In this document: positions 40,029-49,139 of the stretch, one piece after another | Position numbering within the stretch: the first letter of the stretch is position 1 | Layout: each line of letters begins with the position of its first letter | From: Gordonia hydrophobica NBRC 16057 | GTDB lineage: Bacteria > Actinomycetota > Actinomycetes > Mycobacteriales > Mycobacteriaceae | NCBI RefSeq assembly: GCF_001592365.1 | Contig: NZ_BCWU01000005.1 | Span: forward strand, 186,001 to 250,000 | Direction of reading: 5' to 3' | Length of the DNA: 64,000 nucleotides | Program-made: the position numbers and the translations under genes | Notes under the pieces: generated by a model | What the model saw: only the letters and a program-made list of their open reading frames with translations | Database searches by the model: none | Told to the model about the DNA's origin: nothing

Positions 40029-41660
40029 TCAGTGCCCGGGCACCAGGTGCAGCTTCTCCGACAGCCAGTCGGTCACCAGGTCGCTGAGGTCCCCGCTCGC
40101 GTCGATGTCCGGTTCGCGCTTCACGTACGGGGTCGGGGCCTCACCGGCGATGACTGCGCCGAGGTTGCGTACGGCATCCGAGCCCGCATCGTCGAGGTAG
40201 CCGGAGTGCGACGGGCCACCCGCCACAAGCGTCCCATCGCTGTAGTAGCCGGAGTCCAGGCGGGTGACGCCCGGCGTGCTGTCGGGATCGCCGCCGTGGA
40301 GTCCCTCACCGAACTTCTGCCAATACTGGATCGGGTCGCCGGGTGGCGTCAACGAGTACCGTTCGACGACCGGGTTCGGGTTGTGCCAGGGACCGTCGCC
40401 GACACCCGTCCCCGACGCGGACGCGTACACGACACGGTCGGCCCGCAGTCCCAACTGCTCGGCGGTGCCGACGATCGCCCCGCCGTACGAGTGACCGATG
40501 ACGGTGATCGGCGTCGGCCGTCCGCTCGCCGTCATCTGCCGCTCGACGGCGGCGGTGAAGCCGACCAGATCCGGGGCGATGGTGCGTGCGGCCGTCGGGT
40601 CGACGGCGGTCCCGACCAGGGGTGTGAAGTCCTTCTCGACGATCGACTGGGGGAACTCGCCGTCGGCGTAGACGATCACCGGCGAGCCGCCTGCCTTCGC
40701 GATGTTGGCGGCGCGGCGCCGGTAGTCGTCGGCGTTGTGCAACCCGGTTCCTGTGCCCGGGACCAGCACCGCGAGGCCGGGTGAATCGACGGTCACGTCG
40801 CCGACCAGTTCGATGAACCGGCCGTTGCCGACGTCGTGAAAGCCGAGGAAGGTGCGCGGGACGGTGGTTCCCGGGCGCAGCGGATCCGATGCCGGAGCCA
40901 GCAGGCTCCGCAGGTGTTCGGCTTTGTCGCTGCGACTGCGTCCAGCAGCGAGTTCCTTCGCCAGCGCGGCCTGGATCGAGAGCCGGTTGGCCTGGATCCG
41001 GTCGGTGAAGTCGACGCCGTTCAGATTGCCGATCAGCTCCGGTACCCGGTTCACCAGGGTGGCCCGTTCGGCGGCGTTCAGACTCTCCCAATACCGCGCC
41101 ACCTCCTCCGCGGTCATCCGAGACAAGGCGTTCGCCGCCTCGTCGGCGGACCGGTACTCGCCGTTCGGCAAGGGCACCAGAGTTCCCGAGCCGTCCAATT
41201 GCCCGGTGAGGAGCTTCAGCTTCGCCCCCAGCACCACATCGGCCATATCGGCCTGATCCAGCAGACTCCGGATCCGATCCATGAGGTAGTCGGCGTCGGC
41301 CCGCCGCTGGGGATCGGGATGCGCGACGGCGCCGTTGTCGCCCACGTTGAACCCGGTGACCCGTGCCGTCTGCAACTGGCTGCGGAGCCGGTCTTGAACG
41401 GCGCCCATCCGGGATTGGCCGGCCCGCAGCGTCTCGCTGATCTCGACGAAAGTGCGCTCGAGCCGCCTCAGTCTGGTCACCTCGGCGGCGACCCGGGCTT
41501 GGGCCGCGACACGGGTGCGGCCCGACCAGGTCGGGTCGATGTCGAAGGTGCGTCGCAGCGTGTCAGCGGTGCCCGCCGACTCGCCTGCGACTGCGAACTC
41601 CGTCGACGCGGCCAGCAGAGCATCGAGCGGCCACGCCAGGACAGCGGAGACCGAGGTCAT
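40029..41660 (-). CDS. DUF1023 alpha/beta hydrolase
   Basis: The 543-residue two-part protein has an N-terminal half (1-270) that is helical, with WXG100-like coiled sections (FVEISETLRAGQSRMGAVQDRL) and SRMTAEEVARYWESLNAAER. The C-terminal half is an alpha/beta-hydrolase of the DUF1023 type with nucleophile motif VIGHSYGGAIVG, an Asp in YYSDGTLVAGG-side regions and His in GPSHSGYLDD. Such proteins are common in actinobacteria next to small WXG100-like genes and may be secreted by type VII systems or contact-dependent. The ATG overlaps the stop of the upstream small gene (ATGA). No type VII core genes are seen nearby. Confidence 0.82.
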   Translation of the reverse strand: MTSVSAVLAWPLDALLAASTEFAVAGESAGTADTLRRTFDIDPTWSGRTRVAAQARVAAEVTRLRRLERTFVEISETLRAGQSRMGAVQDRLRSQLQTARVTGFNVGDNGAVAHPDPQRRADADYLMDRIRSLLDQADMADVVLGAKLKLLTGQLDGSGTLVPLPNGEYRSADEAANALSRMTAEEVARYWESLNAAERATLVNRVPELIGNLNGVDFTDRIQANRLSIQAALAKELAAGRSRSDKAEHLRSLLAPASDPLRPGTTVPRTFLGFHDVGNGRFIELVGDVTVDSPGLAVLVPGTGTGLHNADDYRRRAANIAKAGGSPVIVYADGEFPQSIVEKDFTPLVGTAVDPTAARTIAPDLVGFTAAVERQMTASGRPTPITVIGHSYGGAIVGTAEQLGLRADRVVYASASGTGVGDGPWHNPNPVVERYSLTPPGDPIQYWQKFGEGLHGGDPDSTPGVTRLDSGYYSDGTLVAGGPSHSGYLDDAGSDAVRNLGAVIAGEAPTPYVKREPDIDASGDLSDLVTDWLSEKLHLVPGH

Positions 41661-41941
41661 GACCGTCGCCGCTCGGCCAGGGCCGCCGCCGCGGCCGCGT
41701 CGGCCTCGACCGTGAGTGCACCGAACCGGTCGAGCGCGTCGGCCAGCGCGTGGAGCTGGGTGGCGCGGCCCGTTGTCACCGCACGGGTGGTCCGCAGGCA
41801 GGTGTTCAGTGCCTGCGCCGCCGCGGATCCGGAGACGGGAAGATCGCCGACCTCGGGCGCGAGGTCGGCGATCTGTGTGCCGCAGTGCCGCCACCGGGCG
41901 ACGACCTGGGCCAATTGCTGCGGGGTGATGCCGAAGTCCAT
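41657..41941 (-). CDS. Small helical WXG100-like protein
   Basis: The 94-residue protein has two helical halves around a short turn. It begins MDFGITPQQLAQVVARWRHCGTQIADL and ends with an Ala-rich helix. W16 lies before the turn (RWRHCG), and no clear WxG tripeptide is present, so the ESX assignment is tentative. It is translationally coupled to the DUF1023 hydrolase (ATGA overlap), so the two probably form a functional pair such as a partner or chaperone of the hydrolase's helical N-terminus. Confidence 0.7.
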   Translation of the reverse strand: MDFGITPQQLAQVVARWRHCGTQIADLAPEVGDLPVSGSAAAQALNTCLRTTRAVTTGRATQLHALADALDRFGALTVEADAAAAAALAERRRS

Positions 41942-42057
41942 CGGTGCCTCCGAATGATCGAGTGTGAACCCTTCATTCGGTTAGACGCACGGCCGGTGGT
42001 TTCGGCTCCCACGCTGTCCACAGGCTCCGACATTCCCGATGCCGGGCTGTGGATGAT

Positions 42058-43551
42058 CTACACGGCGACCGGCGCGCCGCCGGGGCGGGGGAGCGCACCG
42101 GCTTCGGCGTCGGCGAGCAGCTTCCGCACGGTCTCTCCGGAGTCGGTCTTGTTGGTGCCGATGAATCCCGACGGACCGCGCTTGATCCAGCCGGTCACGT
42201 ACAGGCCGGCCAGCGGTTCGGCGCCGTCGACGATCCGTCCCGCGACGTTCGCGACAGTGCCCGTGGCCTCGTCGAACGGCAGACCTGGAACTGGCCGACC
42301 GCGGTAGCCGATGGCCGACAAGACCAGGCCGGCCGGGATCACGAGTTCCTCGTCGGTACCGGTCCGGACAAACCTGACGCCGGTCGCTCGGGCATCACCG
42401 CAGATCTCCTGCGGCGTGTACCCGAACGACAGCCGGATGAACGGCTCGTCCGGTTTCGGCCGCTGGGAGATCTCCGCCAGCAAGGCGATCTTGGCGGCGA
42501 TCGTCGTGTCGGCCACATCGGAGGCGTCGACGTCGACGAGCTCGGCGGGATCGACCCAGACGCGGGCTGGACCGTCGGCGAGGCCGATCAACTCAGGCAG
42601 CGTGAACGCGGCATGCTCGGGTCCACGTCGTGCGACGACGACCACCTCGCGGATCGCGGATCCGCGCAGCGCAGCCAACGCCGTCCGGTCGATCGTCGTG
42701 GGCGCGAGCCGGTCCGGGTCCGCGGTGAAGATCCGAGCGACGTCGAGGGCGACGTTGCCGTTGCCGATCACGACCGCCCGTTCGGTGTCCAAGTCGGGAG
42801 CCGAGTAGCGGAAATCCGGATGGCCGTTGTACCAGCCCACGACCGACGTCGCGCTCTGGACGCCGTCGAGGTCGACGCCGGGGAGCTGCAGGGGACGATC
42901 GGTGGGAGCACCGCCCGCCCACAGCACCGCGTGGTGCGTGCGGCGCAGCTCGTCGAGGCTGATGTCGCGGCCGACCTCGGTGTTCAGCCGGATCTCGAGG
43001 TTCGGGTCGCGCGCGATCTCGTCGAACAGATTCGTGACGGTCCGTGTCGACTCGTGGTCGGGCGCGACGCCGAACCGGGCGAGGCCGAACGGCTCTGAGA
43101 GCCGCTCGAACACCGTCACCGTCACCTGTGTGTGCTTGAGGAGTTCGTCGGCGGCGTACATCGCCGACGGACCCGAACCGACGATGGCGATGCGCAGTTC
43201 GTCGGGTGCGGCACCGCGCAGTCGTTTCGGCTTCGAGATCGGCGCCATGGGCAGTCGCCACTCCTGGCGGACCGGGAAGCGGGCGTCGCCGGGTGCCGAG
43301 TCCGGGTAGTGACCAGCGTTGACGTCCGCGAACCGTGCGGCGGTCTCCGACAGGCGATGGCCGGGGGTGATGGCGCCGACCGGGCAGGCGCTGACGCACG
43401 CGCCGCAGTCGACGCATGTCGCCGGGTCGATGTACAGCATCTCTGCGATGCCGAAATCGGGTTCATCGGGTGTGGGATGGATGCAGTTGACCGGGCATGC
43501 GTAGACGCACGAGGCGTCGCCACAGCATGCCTGCGTGATGACGTGAGGCAC
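42058..43551 (-). CDS. fprB: Ferredoxin/ferredoxin-NADP reductase FprB
   Basis: This 497-residue fusion begins with a ferredoxin domain (residues 1-65; CGDASCVYACPVNC, then CVDCGACVSACPVGAI, suggesting a 7Fe or 8Fe double cluster). An adrenodoxin-reductase-like flavoprotein follows, with FAD motif VGSGPSAMYAAD near 125, NADP motif VIGNGNVALDVARI near 240 and the C-terminal GWIKRGPSGFIGTNKTDS. It transfers electrons between NADPH and ferredoxins. The AurF-like oxygenase gene lies 10 bp upstream on the same strand, as for M. tuberculosis Rv0885-Rv0886 (fprB). Confidence 0.92.
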   Translation of the reverse strand: MPHVITQACCGDASCVYACPVNCIHPTPDEPDFGIAEMLYIDPATCVDCGACVSACPVGAITPGHRLSETAARFADVNAGHYPDSAPGDARFPVRQEWRLPMAPISKPKRLRGAAPDELRIAIVGSGPSAMYAADELLKHTQVTVTVFERLSEPFGLARFGVAPDHESTRTVTNLFDEIARDPNLEIRLNTEVGRDISLDELRRTHHAVLWAGGAPTDRPLQLPGVDLDGVQSATSVVGWYNGHPDFRYSAPDLDTERAVVIGNGNVALDVARIFTADPDRLAPTTIDRTALAALRGSAIREVVVVARRGPEHAAFTLPELIGLADGPARVWVDPAELVDVDASDVADTTIAAKIALLAEISQRPKPDEPFIRLSFGYTPQEICGDARATGVRFVRTGTDEELVIPAGLVLSAIGYRGRPVPGLPFDEATGTVANVAGRIVDGAEPLAGLYVTGWIKRGPSGFIGTNKTDSGETVRKLLADAEAGALPRPGGAPVAV

Positions 43552-43561
43552 TGGTTGCCGA

Positions 43562-44572
43562 TCAGCTCGCGGTGTAAGCGGGCTCGCTGCGGTAGCGCGA
43601 CGCGCGGCCGTCGATGCCCAGCGCCCGCCAGACCCGACGCGCGACCGGATTCATCAGACCGCACTGCTCGGCGAGCATCCGGACGTCGCCGAAGACGCCT
43701 GCCAGGAACGCGGCCGACTGCGGCGAGTCCCAGAAGATCTCGTTGAGGACCTCGCGCGGGACGTCGAACTCGCGCTCGAACTCCTTCGGCGGCACGACGA
43801 TGGCGCCGCACAGTACGCGCATCACGATCGGCATCGCGATCGAGAGCAGGAACTTGGCGAACCGACCCTTCGGCGGGACCGTGGTCCGCAGATGATTGTG
43901 CGCGAACGAGATGTGCCGCGCCTCCTCGGCGACATGCAGCTGCATGACGGCGGACATCGCGGGATGCATGTCCTCGCTGGCACGCAGGAAGTCCTTCTGG
44001 ATGTGGTCGATAGGCTCTTCGCCCGCGAGCACACCGAAGAAGAAGACGGTGGGCGTCAGCGTGGAGAACAGCGGAATGATCGGGGAGAGGCGGCGCAGCC
44101 ACGGCCGCATGCCCTTGGTCTCCATGCCGATGCGGTTGACCAGCTCCTGGAACATGAGGGTGTGGTTGCACTCCTCCTTCGCCTCGTGTGTGGTGTAGCG
44201 GAACCGCTTGTCACCGTTGGGGAGGCGGTCGGCGTACTGCATGAGGCCGCGGATCAGGATCGACTCGAACTGCAGTCCGACCTTGGCGACGTTGGCCTGG
44301 CGCCACATGCCGATCTTGATCTGCTTCTCTTCGGGAAGTGCCTGGTACCACGGGTGCCGACCGATGGGGTCGACCGTGGAGGAGAGGATCCACCGCGGAT
44401 CGTCGGGGACGACGGCCATGTGCGGCGCATCCCAGTCGATGTCGAGGTAGGGATCGAAGTTGCGACTGACCGACGCCGATGAGAGATCGTCGAGAACCTG
44501 CTCGTAATCGGTCTCGACTGCGTGCTTGGCCGGCGGCGTGTAGGTGGTCGGCCGGGGCTGAGTTGTCGTCAT
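43562..44572 (-). CDS. AurF-like di-iron oxygenase
   Basis: The 336-residue protein resembles the AurF / p-aminobenzoate N-oxygenase family. Two carboxylate-His motifs, EAKEECNH (residues about 130-137) and VAEEARHISFAHNH (about 212-225), are as expected for the E-x-x-H ligands of a non-heme di-iron centre in a helical bundle. Start has AGGAG upstream. It is probably cytoplasmic or membrane-associated, with hydrophobic FLLSIAMPIVMRVLCGAIVV. Electrons could come from FprB encoded immediately downstream. AurF oxidises arylamines; many mycobacterial relatives act on unknown substrates. Confidence 0.86.
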   Translation of the reverse strand: MTTTQPRPTTYTPPAKHAVETDYEQVLDDLSSASVSRNFDPYLDIDWDAPHMAVVPDDPRWILSSTVDPIGRHPWYQALPEEKQIKIGMWRQANVAKVGLQFESILIRGLMQYADRLPNGDKRFRYTTHEAKEECNHTLMFQELVNRIGMETKGMRPWLRRLSPIIPLFSTLTPTVFFFGVLAGEEPIDHIQKDFLRASEDMHPAMSAVMQLHVAEEARHISFAHNHLRTTVPPKGRFAKFLLSIAMPIVMRVLCGAIVVPPKEFEREFDVPREVLNEIFWDSPQSAAFLAGVFGDVRMLAEQCGLMNPVARRVWRALGIDGRASRYRSEPAYTAS

Positions 44573-44728
44573 GGTCTTCTCCTGAGCTCGTCGGTGGACG
44601 AAGGTCTCCGAACTAGTGGCTTCAGCGTCTCACCGCTTCGGAATCTTGTCAATGCTCGATGGCACAATCAGTGTCGGTTCATCCGGGGTGGCCTGCATCA
44701 CAGGTCAGTCGGCAGGGACAATGTTCGG

Positions 44729-46414
44729 GTGGAGATCGTAGGAATCATCGTCGTCTGTGTGCTCGCCGTCGCCGGCGCCAACCAGCTCGCGCCTCGCGTG
44801 CGAATCGCCGCACCGCTGTTGCTGGTCGCGGTCGGTGTCGCCGTCAGCTACCTGCCGACGGCGCCGAACATCTCGGTGAACCCGGAGATCATCCTGATCG
44901 GCGTGCTGCCGCCCCTGCTCTACGCCGGTGCCGTCGCCCTGCCCGCGATGGACTTCAAACGTGACTTTCAGGCGATCAGCGCCTTGTCGATCGTGCTCGT
45001 GGTGGTGAGCGCGCTGCTGCTGGGCGTGTTCTTCATGTGGATCCTGCCCGACGCGGACTACGCGACGGGGGTTGCGCTCGGCGCCATCCTCAGCCCGACG
45101 GACGCCGTCGCGACCGCCACCGTCAAACGCGTCGGTGCACCACAACGACTGGTCACGGTGCTCTCCGGTGAGAGCCTGTTCAACGACGCCAGCGCGCTGG
45201 TGGTGTTGCGGGCGTCGATCGCGGCGATGGCGACGAGCGTCTCGCTGATCGGCGTCGCGGTCTCGTTCGTGTGGGCGATTCTCGCGGCGGTCGTGGTCGG
45301 CGCCCTGGTCGGTTTCGTCTTCGTCCGCATCCGCGAGCAGATCTCCAACGTCGCCGTCGCCACGGCGATCTCGTTCACCACCCCGTACATCGCGTACGTA
45401 CCGGCCGAGGTGATGGGCGCGTCCGGTCTGGTGGCCGCCGTCGCCGCCGGGTTGGTGACCGGACGTGGCTCACTCCGACGGCTCACCGCCGCGCATCGGC
45501 AGTCCGATCAGCAGACCTGGGCCACCGTCGAACTGTTGCTGGAGGGCGGCGTCTTCCTGCTCATGGGCTTGGAGTTGAAAGCGCTGGTCGAGGACGTGTG
45601 GGAGAGTCACGAGACGGTGTGGCACGCCGTGTGGCCCGCGGCGATCGCCTTCGCTCTGCTGATGGCGATCCGGTTCGGGGTGGTGATGGCGTTGGTGGCG
45701 GGGATCGCTCGGCGATCGCGCCGCGTGATCGCGCGAGCGCCGTTGCTGGAGCAGATGCAGAACCGGTTCGGTGATGCGGAGGTCAGCGCCGATCGGATGA
45801 CGCGGAACCTCCAACGTCGGATCGACCGTCGGCTCGCGGACATCGACTACTACCGCACCTCGTCGATCGGCGTCCGTGAAGGTTACGTGGTGGTCTGGGC
45901 GGGGATGCGCGGGGTCGTCACCCTGGCTGCGGCCCAGACGCTGCCTGCGGAGACGCCCTACCGATCGCTGCTCATCCTCATCGCGTTCGTCGTCGCGGCC
46001 GGCTCGTTGATGCTTCAAGGCGGCACGCTGGGGCCGTTCATCACGATGCTCAAGCTGCCGGACCAGCGCGCCGACGCGGCCGCCGAGCGCCGTCGCCTCA
46101 ATCGAGAGATGGTCGCGATCAGCGAGGAGGTCCTGCACGATCCGTCGGTGTGCGGCACCGATGGCTATCTGGCGCGCAGCGTGGAACAGGTCAGGGCCCT
46201 GGAAGCCGACGATGACTTCGAGGGCGACGCCCTCGACCTCAGACTGCATAACGCCGCTGAGATGCGGCGGGTGCGCCGGGTCATCATCGATCGACAGCGG
46301 GTGGAGTTGATCGATCTCCGCGACCGCGGCGCCTACAGCTCGGATGCGCTGTCGGCGGCACTCGAACGGCTCGACGCCGAGGAGATCAGCATCGGCGCCT
46401 ACCGGCCGCATTGA
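44729..46414 (+). CDS. CPA1-family Na+/H+ antiporter
   Basis: The 561-residue transporter has about 12 membrane segments. It carries ILIGVLPPLLYAGAVALPAMDF, ALGAILSPTDAVATATVKR (S-P-T-D motif) and LSGESLFNDASALVV (the N-D ion-binding pair), then WAGMRGVVTLAAAQTLP. A cytoplasmic C-terminal tail of about 100 residues (from LPDQRADAAAERRR) is soluble and may regulate. GTG at 44729 lies six bases after GACAAT, a leaderless -10; longer in-frame starts overlap the divergent AurF promoter. It exchanges Na+ for H+. Confidence 0.9.
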   Translation: MEIVGIIVVCVLAVAGANQLAPRVRIAAPLLLVAVGVAVSYLPTAPNISVNPEIILIGVLPPLLYAGAVALPAMDFKRDFQAISALSIVLVVVSALLLGVFFMWILPDADYATGVALGAILSPTDAVATATVKRVGAPQRLVTVLSGESLFNDASALVVLRASIAAMATSVSLIGVAVSFVWAILAAVVVGALVGFVFVRIREQISNVAVATAISFTTPYIAYVPAEVMGASGLVAAVAAGLVTGRGSLRRLTAAHRQSDQQTWATVELLLEGGVFLLMGLELKALVEDVWESHETVWHAVWPAAIAFALLMAIRFGVVMALVAGIARRSRRVIARAPLLEQMQNRFGDAEVSADRMTRNLQRRIDRRLADIDYYRTSSIGVREGYVVVWAGMRGVVTLAAAQTLPAETPYRSLLILIAFVVAAGSLMLQGGTLGPFITMLKLPDQRADAAAERRRLNREMVAISEEVLHDPSVCGTDGYLARSVEQVRALEADDDFEGDALDLRLHNAAEMRRVRRVIIDRQRVELIDLRDRGAYSSDALSAALERLDAEEISIGAYRPH

Positions 46415-46426
46415 TGGCTCGAGGGG

Positions 46427-46732
46427 TCAGCCGAAGAGGATCGTCGGCAGCACGCTGGTGAACCAGAGCAACGACAAGCCGAGGAGCAGCCAGAACGCGC
46501 CCTGCCAGACCTGCCAGCGCCCGCCGGCCCGTGAGCTGATGAAGGTGCGGGCACCGGCGGCGAGCGTGCCGACGAGGACGACGGCGAGCGATGCCAGCAT
46601 CAGCCCCTTGGTGAGGCCGTCGCCGTCGACCGAACCGGCCGCGATCGCGCAGATGATGCCCAATCCGATGGTCACGGCGACGTGGATCGCCGCGGGACGG
46701 AACTCGCGCGACGAGAAGATGGCCGACCTCAT
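46427..46732 (-). CDS. Small membrane protein
   Basis: The 101-residue protein has two or three hydrophobic helices (AAIHVAVTIGLGIICAIAAG, GLMLASLAVVLVGTLAAG and WQGAFWLLLGLSLLWFTSVL). ATG at 46732 is chosen because AGGAG lies seven bases upstream; two longer frames lack this. No recognised motif. It converges on the antiporter gene (12-bp gap). Confidence 0.7.
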   Translation of the reverse strand: MRSAIFSSREFRPAAIHVAVTIGLGIICAIAAGSVDGDGLTKGLMLASLAVVLVGTLAAGARTFISSRAGGRWQVWQGAFWLLLGLSLLWFTSVLPTILFG

Positions 46733-46950
46733 CGAAGACTCCTGAAATTTCATTGTGGGCGGGTGCGGACGGAAAAGACTCCGGCGGGGCAGAGTCCTTA
46801 TGACTCCATTGTACGGATCCGAACTGCACCGATCGGGACACGAGGTGTTCGTACCGATGCGCACCCAAGGATCGTGATGGACAATGGAATTGAGGCTTAC
46901 TACGGGCGCGGCGAGAGCGTCTCGGGCCGGTGTGAAGGAGAGAGTCGCTA

Positions 46951-47817
46951 ATGAGCCTGATTCTGGTCGGCGTCGACGGATCGCCCGAATCGACCAACGC
47001 GGTCCGGTGGGCGGCCGCGGCAGCTGCGGCCGAGAACCTCGACCTCAAGATCGTTGCCGCGTACAGCTCCACGACCAGCGATTACGCACCCGGTCTGGTC
47101 ATCCCGCAGGACGTGATCGACGCGATCCGCAGCGAGTCGACCGGATTCGTCCAGGATGCCGCCGCCGTTGCTCGCGAAGTGGCGCCCGACGTGAAGTTGA
47201 ACGGCTCGATCGTCGAAGGCGACGCCGCTCGCGTCCTGCTCGAACTCGGTGAGAAGGCGCACATGACGGTGCTCGGCACGCGCGGCCTGAGCAGCGTCAA
47301 GGGACTGTTCCTCGGATCCGTGAGCACCAGCGTCGCCGCCCACTCGAAGGGGCGCGTCGTGATCGTGCCGGGCGGAGCGCTCGGCGGCGACGGGCCGGTG
47401 GTGGTCGGCGTCGACGACTCCAAGATCAGCGACCCTGCCGTCGCGGAGGCCTACCGTCAGGCCGATCTGCGCGGCAAGAAGCTGGTGGCCGTGCACACCT
47501 GGACTCCGCTCGACGCCGACGCCCTCCACGGCTTCGGACTCGACGCCGCCGAGATCGACGAGATGTCGCAGCAGGCCGTCGAAGCCGTCGCCGAGCGGAT
47601 GGCGGGGTACGGCGAGGACTACCCCGACGTGGAAGTGGAACGAGTGGTGGTTCCCGAAGAGCCGGCGAAGGCGATTCTCGACGCGGCAGGCGACTCCGCG
47701 TCGCTGATCGTGATGGGCAGCCGTGGTCGCGGCGGGTTCACCGGCCTGCTCCTCGGTTCACGCAGCCAGAAGGTCCTGCACCACGCGCACGTTCCGGTGA
47801 TGATCGCGCGCCGCTGA
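46951..47817 (+). CDS. Tandem universal stress protein
   Basis: The 288-residue protein has two UspA domains (about 1-140 and 148-288). Each has the ATP-binding pattern G-x2-G-x9-G-S/T: GTRGLSSVKGLFLGSVS in the first and GSRGRGGFTGLLLGSRSQKV in the second. The nucleotide-contacting VGVDGSPES and VGVDDSKIS occur at the start of each domain. Comparable double-USPs of mycobacteria bind ATP and are induced by hypoxia or stationary phase. AAGGAGAG precedes the start. Confidence 0.92.
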   Translation: MSLILVGVDGSPESTNAVRWAAAAAAAENLDLKIVAAYSSTTSDYAPGLVIPQDVIDAIRSESTGFVQDAAAVAREVAPDVKLNGSIVEGDAARVLLELGEKAHMTVLGTRGLSSVKGLFLGSVSTSVAAHSKGRVVIVPGGALGGDGPVVVGVDDSKISDPAVAEAYRQADLRGKKLVAVHTWTPLDADALHGFGLDAAEIDEMSQQAVEAVAERMAGYGEDYPDVEVERVVVPEEPAKAILDAAGDSASLIVMGSRGRGGFTGLLLGSRSQKVLHHAHVPVMIARR

Positions 47818-47838
47818 CCGACACTCGCAGCGGCCGCC

Positions 47839-47883
47839 GCCGCTCCGTACGTCAGGCCACTGTGGTCTGACGTACGGAGCGGC
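47839..47883. terminator. Long hairpin terminator after the stress protein gene
   Basis: 21-bp arms (GCCGCTCCGTACGTCAGGCC and complement, one G-T pair) around a 3-nt loop CTG. It lies 22 bp after the stop codon, before the MFS gene. Confidence 0.83.
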
Positions 47884-47918
47884 TGCTGTTCGGACGCCCT
47901 CGCTACGCTGAACTCACA

Positions 47919-49139
47919 ATGAAAAACCTCCCTCGCGGGCTGTGGATCCTGCTGATCGCCAACGCGGTGATCGCCCTCGGATACGGCCTGGTCGCCCCTG
48001 CGCTGCCCATCTTCGCCAAGAACTTCGACGTCTCGACGGCTGCCGCGGGCTTCGTCGTCTCGGCGTTCGCCCTGATGCGCCTGATGTTCGCCCCGGCGGG
48101 CGGACGCCTGGTCACGATCCTCGGTGAACGCAAGATCTATCTGACCGGTCTGTTGATCGTCGCGGTCAGCACCGCGGCGTGCGCCTTCGCGCAGAGCTAT
48201 TGGCAGCTCCTCGTCTCCCGCGCGGCAGGCGGCATCGGCTCGACGATGTTCACCGTCTCGGCGATGGCGCTGCTCATCCGACTGTCGCCGCAAGAACTCC
48301 GCGGGCGTGCGTCCGGCTATTTCTCGGCGGGTTTCCTGGTCGGCAACCTCACCGGTCCGCTGATCGGCGCCGCGCTGGTCGGGTACGGACTCCGACTCCC
48401 GTTCGTCGTCTACGCCATCGCGTTGCTGATCGCCGCGGCCGTCGTGGCCGGATTCATGCCCCCGCCACCGGAGCCGGAGCCGACCGGTGACGAGAAGAGC
48501 GAACTCCCGGCGGCACCGGCCTTCTTCTCGTCGCTGAAGACGCGTGAGTATCGGGCCATCCTCACCTCGAACTTCGCTCAGGGATGGGCGTCGATGGGCG
48601 TCCGGGTGGCGTTGGTCCCGTTGTTCGTCGAGGAGGGGCTCAACTCCGGTCCCGGTTGGGCGGGCATCATTCTGGCCTGTTACGCGGCGGGCAACATGGT
48701 CGCCATTCTGATCTCGGGACGGCTGTCGGACCGGTACGGCAGGCGAGCGGTGATGCTCCCCGGTCTGATCGTGGCGGCGGCAGGCACGCTGCCCCTCGGC
48801 TTCTCGCCGGACATCTGGGTGGCGTTGGTGCTCACCTCCGTCGCAGGAGTCGGCTCGGGCTTGTTCGCACCGACGCACCAGGCGGCGCTCGGCGACCTGC
48901 TGGCCGGCCGTCGCCGCGGCGGATCGGCACTCGCCGCCTACGGGATGGCGTCCGACGTCGGCGCCGTCTCGGGCCCGATCGTCACCGGATTCATCGCCGA
49001 CGCGGTCGGGTACGGCACGGCGTTCGTCGTCACCGGCGGGGTGGTGCTGTTCGCCCTCGTGATGTGGCTGTCGGTGCCGGGCGCCATCACGACCAGCTCG
49101 GCAGCCAGATCTGCTGATTCCACTCCACGCTCGAAATAG
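47919..49139 (+). CDS. MFS transporter
   Basis: The 406-residue major facilitator has 12 predicted helices in two halves joined by a cytoplasmic loop near residues 185-205 (PPPPEPEPTGDEKSELP). The loop-2-like RLMFAPAGGRLVTILGERKIYLTG and loop-8 counterpart SGRLSDRYGRRAVML fit the family GxxxDRxGRR rule. Substrate unknown; drug or metabolite efflux is common. TACGCT at 47904-47909 is the probable -10 box. The 3' end overlaps convergent pmt by 53 bp. Confidence 0.88.
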   Translation: MKNLPRGLWILLIANAVIALGYGLVAPALPIFAKNFDVSTAAAGFVVSAFALMRLMFAPAGGRLVTILGERKIYLTGLLIVAVSTAACAFAQSYWQLLVSRAAGGIGSTMFTVSAMALLIRLSPQELRGRASGYFSAGFLVGNLTGPLIGAALVGYGLRLPFVVYAIALLIAAAVVAGFMPPPPEPEPTGDEKSELPAAPAFFSSLKTREYRAILTSNFAQGWASMGVRVALVPLFVEEGLNSGPGWAGIILACYAAGNMVAILISGRLSDRYGRRAVMLPGLIVAAAGTLPLGFSPDIWVALVLTSVAGVGSGLFAPTHQAALGDLLAGRRRGGSALAAYGMASDVGAVSGPIVTGFIADAVGYGTAFVVTGGVVLFALVMWLSVPGAITTSSAARSADSTPRSK

